64,000 nt of DNA, taken from contig OZ026525.1 of assembly GCA_964019695.1 (NCBI GenBank), forward strand, positions 85,942,279-86,006,278, written 5' to 3'. Positions 58,796 through 64,000 of the stretch are shown here, piece after piece (the first letter of the stretch is position 1; each line of letters opens with the position of its first letter). A model generated the notes under the pieces. It searched no databases. It was not told the origin of the DNA and saw only the letters and a program-made list of their open reading frames with translations. The stretch is from Loripinus fragilis. Taxonomy: Eukaryota > Mollusca > Bivalvia > Lucinida > Lucinidae. A program made the translations under genes and the position numbers.

Positions 58796-59555
58796 TGCAT
58801 AGGACCATTATATTCTGAACTCAGTCTGACCTTGAAATATGATATAACTGTGTTAACCTGGTTCTCTCATTTCAATGACTCAAGCTGAAATTCTTTAATC
58901 TTGCAGGAAACCAGAAAAAGATTCAAATAAACCTCATGGTTTGCAAGGCTCTAACTATTTGATAAATCCTGTGTTAATTTTGGATATATACTGCATAAAC
59001 TGCACAAAATAAATCCTACAACAGACAATGTGAGTAAATAGAACATATTTCTATGCTTATAAATTATACTTGCATGAGACTTTTCATCATATAATTTAGT
59101 TTCTCAGAAACAAAGCCATTTGTAGTTGTTTCTTTCTTTAAATGCTGATGAAAGACGCTTAATACTGAATTGTGTTCATTATGGTTATACAATTTTACCA
59201 TTATCATTATTATTTACAGCAGCATTTATGGCAGTACAACACTTAGTTAGTGTGGTACATGTAAGCAGGTTAATTACTGAAATTACAGGATAATCAGGCT
59301 GATCATTGGGGCTTATTTTTATTTGATTTTTTTTATCCATTCTCTTTTTAAGATGGTGTTGGAGATATTGCGATGCCTTCGTCTGTATATCAGGTTTTTG
59401 TTTGTTATGCTATCTTCTAAACAACTGGACAGATTATCCAACCAAATTTGTTGAGCAACTGGTGTATGCAACAGCAAAATTCCATTACCCCAATGATGTG
59501 GGATGTAGGTCAAAATTGTCCTTCGGTCTGCCCATTTGCCTGCAATACTTTCACC
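58796..59555. other. No recognisable feature
   Basis: AT-rich sequence with no gene. 'aactggacagattatccaac' near 59421 resembles the style of bivalve dispersed repeats. Confidence 0.35.
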
Positions 59556-59557
59556 TT

Positions 59558-59880
59558 GCAAACAGTTTGTTTGTTTTGTTGCTTTACGTCCCAAGTCAAC
59601 AGCTATGGTCATGGCGGGACAGTTAGTTCACCTAACCACACTTTTTCCTGGGCAAGCTTTAACAAGCAGTTAACCAGTACTTCGTGCACATACTTTCACT
59701 TGTAACTGACAACAACCCTTCTTGAATGATTCAGCAGAAGGGAGGAGAATGACCGTAGAAATTATTTCATGATCAATCTCCACGAAAGTACGGGACCGGG
59801 TTGGGATTCAATCTCGCGACCCCTGGAATCGGACTCACATCTGTTGCCAGACACGTTACCGACTGCGCAAACGGTCATAC
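59558..59880 (-). mobile_element. tRNA-derived SINE, minus strand
   Basis: The minus strand starts with a tRNA-like head at about 59797-59877: A box TTGCGCAGTCGGTAACG (from 59854-59870) and B box GAGATTGAATCCC (from 59803-59815). A body of about 200 bp follows ('cttctgctgaatcattcaag'). The end is 'ttgggacgtaaagcaacaaa' with an ACAAACAAAC tail. Head, body and AC-rich tail match the organisation of tRNA-derived SINEs. Overlapping ORFs on both strands are artefacts. Confidence 0.75.
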
Positions 59881-60680
59881 TGAATCCAACCGAATTTGTT
59901 TGGTGACTTACTTGCACAAGTGGGTGAGCAGGAGCATTACTGTTTTTTGCTTTTTGGATCCCCTTTGCATGGGCCTCAGAAAGTGTGCATTTTCTGGCTA
60001 AATTGCAGTCTCTTTCTGAATTGCTGGGTAGAACTCAACCAAATTTGTGCACAACTTAAACAAATTGTGTATACAAGAGCTTATTTTTGGGTACCCCACT
60101 CAGAGGCGCCCTATAATGGGGTCAAAAGTGTCTGCCCATTCTTCTTTTTGCTAATCCAAACATGCTGGGCTGAATTCAACCTAATTTGTTGAAAGGTCGA
60201 CTTTCTCACAAGTGGGGAGTGGTAAAGAACATTTATTTTTTTAACCTTCCAGCCAAATTTTCGATTATCCGAAACTACTGGGTTATTCGAAGACTACGGA
60301 CAGTCCTGACTTTTTTCTCTATTATCTATTGCAATAAAACTACCTATTATTCGAATTTCGATTATCCGAAAAATTCAATTTTTCGAAGTGATTTGTCGGT
60401 CCCGATAAAAGAAATGGCTATTAAATTACCTTTCAAGATTCGAAGTCCAAATGTCACGCATGGTGATCATGATTTCTTTGTTTGGTCGAGTTTATTTTTA
60501 TTATATAGATTAATAATAAGAAAAAAATAGGTGAATGCCATTACAATAATACTTCATCAGTGTTGACGTGGTCTATTGTCATATACAGCATGGATGTTGG
60601 TGACCTGATTTTGAATGAAACGATTCAAATCTGAATATCGATATATAAACAAACAGGTTTTAAAATATTAAAACCAAACC
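59881..60680. other. No recognisable feature
   Basis: Two loosely similar stretches ('tgctgggtagaactcaacca' at 60022, 'tgctgggctgaattcaacct' at 60163) suggest a diverged dispersed repeat. No gene. Confidence 0.35.
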
Positions 60681-60684
60681 AATA

Positions 60685-60815
60685 ATGTATATGATGTATA
60701 TATGTTCAATGTTTCTATCTTGCTTTTGTAATTGTGCTTTATTTGTATGCTCTTCACATGTGGAGGAAATAAAGAATATTATTATTATCATTATTTTTAT
60801 TATTATTATTATTTT
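60685..60815 (+). repeat. LINE-like 3' end with (ATT)n tail
   Basis: 'tctatcttgcttttgtaatt' through 'gtggaggaaataaagaatat' followed by repeated ATT to about 60815. This is the layout of a non-LTR element 3' end with AATAAAG and a microsatellite tail. No coding part is attached. Confidence 0.6.
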
Positions 60816-61199
60816 ATTAAGGTCGTCTGCAATGATGGTTTTGTTTGATGTTTTTTTAAATGTCTAATTATGGGCAATAAATGAGCTAAACTTGATTTTA
60901 ATTGGATCTTCTCATCCTTTGATTTATTCTTGACCACTGTTTACATTATATTTAATATAGAATACAAGTATGTCTACAGAATTCCAAAGGGCCCTTACTT
61001 AGACTACAGTTATAATTCTGTCTGATTACTCTACTGGTTGTGATGAGATGAGACGAGCAATTATTTTGCCACACAAGCAGATATAATGATAGATATTGTA
61101 TACGACTTGGATAAGGATAAGTTAGATATTTCAAAACATTTAACCAATTTAACAAATACTAAATTGTCATGTTGAAATAGAAACTATTATTTTCCACGC
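60816..61199. other. No recognisable feature
   Basis: AT-rich sequence, no gene. Confidence 0.4.
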
Positions 61200-62120
61200 C
61201 CCTCTATCTATATCGTAGTATTATACATATATGAAAATATTGAAAAAGTTTATATATAACATCTGTAAAAAAGGTCTTGATAATAGAGCAATGAATTGCT
61301 TCCTAAGATTAAAGCACCAAAGCCCAGAGATTTATAAGAAACCATGCGAAAAATATTCATTTCCCTTTGAAATATCATCTCTTACACCAAGTCAATGGCC
61401 TTGCTAATTTATTATGTTAGGTAACATAAGTTACAACCTGTAACACAACCTGTAACAAGTACTCCTATCTTGTTGTTTAACATGCAAAATCTATGATTCT
61501 TTATAATATGAGCAAGACTATCAAAATATGGAAGATTTTATATAATTTTTACGTAAATAATACCTACCAAAGTGGGCTCCTTAAAACTTGGGGGAGTGTT
61601 GTTTAATTGCTTATATAAGGCAATGCATTTAAGATAGATAAACACACTTTGTTTTTTTTCTATAAGCCAAATAAGTGTGTTAGTACAACTAGATTAAAAG
61701 CATTTTAAAAATTCCCAAATCAGCTGTAAAATTAAATGCTATTGATCACAGTTACCGTTTTTAAAGGGTAGTTTTATGTAAGTAACGCACATAACACATT
61801 AGGATGCCGTAATTTTGCTTTAAAACTTTTATCTGCAGCTTAGGTATCCAGCAGGCAGACTATATGCGTGATTTAAATAGTTAGTTTAATGCCTTTTTTT
61901 CTGTAGCACAGCCTTTTAACTTTTCATTTTCTGAATTTTATATGGTAACATATGTAACAGACTGTCAGAGGCAAACACCAAATCGTACACATGCAAACAT
62001 CTCTTATTCTACGCAGCTTGAAATGCTCTTTTAAGATATGATGTGTCTGCAAAATTCTTTAGCGGGGAGCAAAACATTCTCAGCCATCAGTCTAACAATG
62101 ATACATTGCCATTTTGGTAA
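61200..62120 (+). repeat. GTAACATATGTAAC-family repeat, distal copy
   Basis: Cores at 61421-61434 (GTAACATAAGTTAC) and 61945-61958. 'gcaaacatctcttattctac' and 'tgtctgcaaaattctttag' match 12.7 and 14.2 kb, same orientation. It lies just inside the right end of the 36-kb segment, while its relatives lie outside at 8-14 kb. Confidence 0.6.
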
Positions 62121-62249
62121 CGTATATTTTAGGATTTCCCACCAAGGGAGAAATTGAAATCTCTCTGTTTTGATATAAAACTCTCACAACTTTGAACACA
62201 GAGTGTAAAATGCTTCTTTGAGCTAAAAACTAAAAATATTATTTTTGGA

Positions 62250-62325
62250 TAAAAAACCCCGCAGGGTTTTTCTCCCATTTTATTTTGTGGGGGAAAAACC
62301 CCGCAGGGGAAAAACCCTGCGGGGG
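62250..62325. repeat. Subterminal CCCCGCAGGG palindrome block, right
   Basis: Inverse counterpart of 27355-27430, with 'aaaaaccccgcagggttttt' units. Confidence 0.65.
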
Positions 62326-62426
62326 AATTTTCTTTTTCCTCTAGAGGCACAATATAATGCTGAAAGTTTTTGATATACCTTTTATTATGCATTGTGATGA
62401 ATAATAATCAAAAAAAAATCAATTTG

Positions 62427-62872
62427 AATTTTTCAAAAAACCCTGCGGGGTTTTTCCCCCACAATCTGAAATGGGAGAAAACCCCCGCGGGGGAAATCAA
62501 AGTTTTGAATTAAGCCATATCAATCATTTTCTGCAATAATTACAATCAAACAAACTTGTTTCTTGAACAAATTTTAATATTTATTTTTTTGAAAAAACCC
62601 TGCGGGGTTTTTCCCCCATTTGAAAATGGGGGGGAAAAACCCCGCGCGGGGTTTTAAAAACCCCGCAGGGTTTTCGAAAAACCCCGCGGGGTTTTTAACT
62701 TTGACCATTTTTTTCATTATGATGGCATATATTTTTTTAGTCATAATCATATATGTTTTGCTCCCTTATGTCTGTATTTATGTATTTTAGTGGTTTTGAG
62801 TCTTTTGCACCACTAGAAAGATGATGTGATTTTGCCAAATTCTGGTGTGGCAAAAAAAAACTGGTGGCTGTT
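62427..62872 (-). repeat. Right terminal inverted repeat of the 36-kb element
   Basis: Reverse complement of 26792-27255 with few substitutions and one fewer CCCCGCGGGG unit. The outermost bases are CTGGTGGCTGTT. Confidence 0.85.
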
Positions 62873-62876
62873 ATTC
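62873..62876. repeat. ATTC target-site duplication, right
   Basis: ATTC directly follows the terminus, then 'taagatttgtgattatt' resumes the satellite monomer where the left block stopped. Confidence 0.8.
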
Positions 62877-64000
62877 TAAGATTTGTGATTATTAAAATGA
62901 ACCTTTAAGAACTCGTACGAAACAAGGATGGGCTTGGCGCTGCTTGTTTTGCGAGAAGACTTTGGCCAGACTCCAAAAGTGATTAACCAAGAATGGGTGT
63001 GACGCTTCTTGGTTGTTTTAGCATTCTCAGATTTGAGATTATTAAAATGAACTTTTAAGAACTCGTACAAAACAAGGATGGGCTTCGCGCTTCTTGTTTG
63101 ACGAGAAGACTTTGGTCGGACTCCAAAGTGATTAAACAAGAAATTTGTGTGACGTTTCTTGGTTGTTTAGCATCCTCAGATTTGAGATTATTGTAATGAA
63201 CTTTTAAAATCTAGCACGAAACAAGAATGGGCTGGGCGCTTCTTGTTTGGCGAGATGAGGTTTATACAATGTAGATTGTCTTTGGGAAGAGTACAAAAGT
63301 GATTAATCAAGAATAGGTGTGACGCTTCTTGGGTTTTTTTAGCATTCTTAGATTTGAGATTATTATAAAGAACTTTTAAGAACTCGTACGAACAAGGATG
63401 GGCTTGGCGCTGCTTGTTTGGCGAGATGAGGTTTATCGAATGTAGATTGTCTTTGGACAGACTCCAAAATTGATTAACCAAGAATGGGTGTGACGCTTCT
63501 TGGTTGTTTTAGCATTTTAAGATTTGAGATTATTAAAATGAACTTTTAAGAACTCGTACGAAACAAGGATGGGCTTGGCGCTTCTTCTTTGGTGATAAGA
63601 CTTTTGTCAGACTCCAAAGTGATTAACCAAGAAAGGGTATGACGCTTCTTGGTTGTTTTAGCATTCTAAGATTTGAGATTATTAAAATGAACTTTTAAGA
63701 ACTCGTACGAAACAAGGATGGGCTTGGCACTTCTTGTTTGGCGAGAAGACTTTGGCCAGACTCCAAAAGTGATTAACCAAGAATGGGTGTGACGCTTCTT
63801 GGTTGTTTTAGCATTCTCAGATTTGAGATTATTAAAATGAACTTTTAAGAACTCGTACGAAACAAGGATGGGCTTGAAGCTTCTTGTTTGGCGAGAAGAC
63901 TTTGGTCGGACTCCAAAGTGATTAACCAAGAATGGGTGTGACGCTTCTTGGTTGTTTTAGCATTCTAAGATTTGTGATTATTAAAATGAACCTTTAAGAA
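62877..64000 (+). repeat. Tandem satellite, about 150-bp monomer, right block (runs off the window)
   Basis: Same monomer and orientation as the left block. Near 63130 the monomer type switches to the diverged longer form found at about 24900-25300 (shared 'aaacaagaaatttgtgtgac' and 'cctcagatttgagattattg'), so the array has itself been rearranged by duplication or unequal exchange. Minus-strand ORFs are repeat artefacts. Confidence 0.95.

Larger units (their letters stand above)
26792..62872. mobile_element. Candidate 36-kb TIR-bounded giant element inserted in satellite
   Basis: The segment starts AACAGCCACCAG and ends CTGGTGGCTGTT, with long TIRs (26792-27255 and about 62427-62872). It is flanked by ATTC on both sides, and outside that by the same satellite in the same orientation and phase. 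Neither end block contains an opposite terminus of its own, so two complete short elements do not explain it. Length fits giant DNA transposons, but I find no Polinton-type polymerase, integrase or capsid ORF and no transposase belonging to it. It would therefore be non-autonomous or decayed, loaded with nested repeats. A rearranged composite or an assembly join remains possible. Confidence 0.7.

Noticed and set aside
59319..59612. 97-codon minus-strand ORF with DLGRKATKQTN
   Set aside because: That peptide is the translated 3' tail of the tRNA-derived SINE (gggacgtaaagcaacaaaac), not a gene.
26792..62872. Polinton/Maverick identity for the 36-kb segment
   Set aside because: Length is compatible, but the flanking duplication is 4 bp where Polintons make 6 bp, and no polymerase, integrase, ATPase, protease or capsid ORF is recognisable.

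Overview
This is repeat-rich, AT-rich eukaryotic DNA with no intact protein-coding gene that I can support. Several repeats are of kinds I associate with bivalve mollusc genomes: TGACCTTGACCTCTGACCT arrays, the 'gagctattgtgatc' repeat, TTTGCAAACAGTTTGGA-type MITEs, tRNA-headed SINEs, and CR1/L2-like LINE tails. A bivalve, perhaps a heterodont clam, is my best guess. That is an inference from repeat style, not from a gene.

Region 1-24.5 kb holds diverged repeats and small elements: a three-copy G/C-stem repeat (3.9-7.3 kb), a mariner-like MITE (8.4-9.2 kb), a 370-bp repeat present twice in inverted orientation (9.7 and 21.3 kb), a diverged repeat family with a palindromic GTAACATATGTAAC core (10-14.3 kb), a broken LINE ORF1 (15.2-16.2 kb), three copies of a 220-bp foldback MITE, and a long near-perfect palindrome at 19.3 kb.

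From about 24.5 to 26.79 kb and again from 62.88 kb to the window end lies one tandem satellite of about 150 bp, in the same orientation on both sides. Each monomer carries two 30-nt hairpins. The two satellite blocks are separated by exactly 26792-62872. That segment begins AACAGCCACCAG and ends with its reverse complement, has terminal inverted repeats (TIRs) of about 450-465 bp rich in CCCCGCGGGG palindromes, and is bordered on both sides by ATTC, a site present once in the intact monomer. The simplest reading is a single insertion of a 36,081-bp TIR element into the satellite, with a 4-bp target-site duplication. This is the main discovery candidate of the window.

The interior of that segment shows no recognisable transposase for it. 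It is filled with nested elements: a hAT MITE with an 8-bp target duplication, a hAT element with a decayed transposase C-terminus (33.5-33.7 kb), arrays of TGACCT half-sites (29.8-32.6 kb), a diverged repeat with a conserved TGTTACACTTGTGAC motif (34.8-36.4 kb), a 5-bp-target-duplication element carrying two head-to-head tRNA-like units (38.5-39.7 kb), about twenty copies of one MITE family, and a threefold tandem segmental duplication (45.95-58.37 kb). Each duplicated unit contains the same 5'-truncated, stop-disrupted LINE. The third unit is further interrupted by a 2.9-kb TTAA-flanked element. I see no operon or pathway; the biology here is transposon nesting, tandem duplication and satellite evolution.
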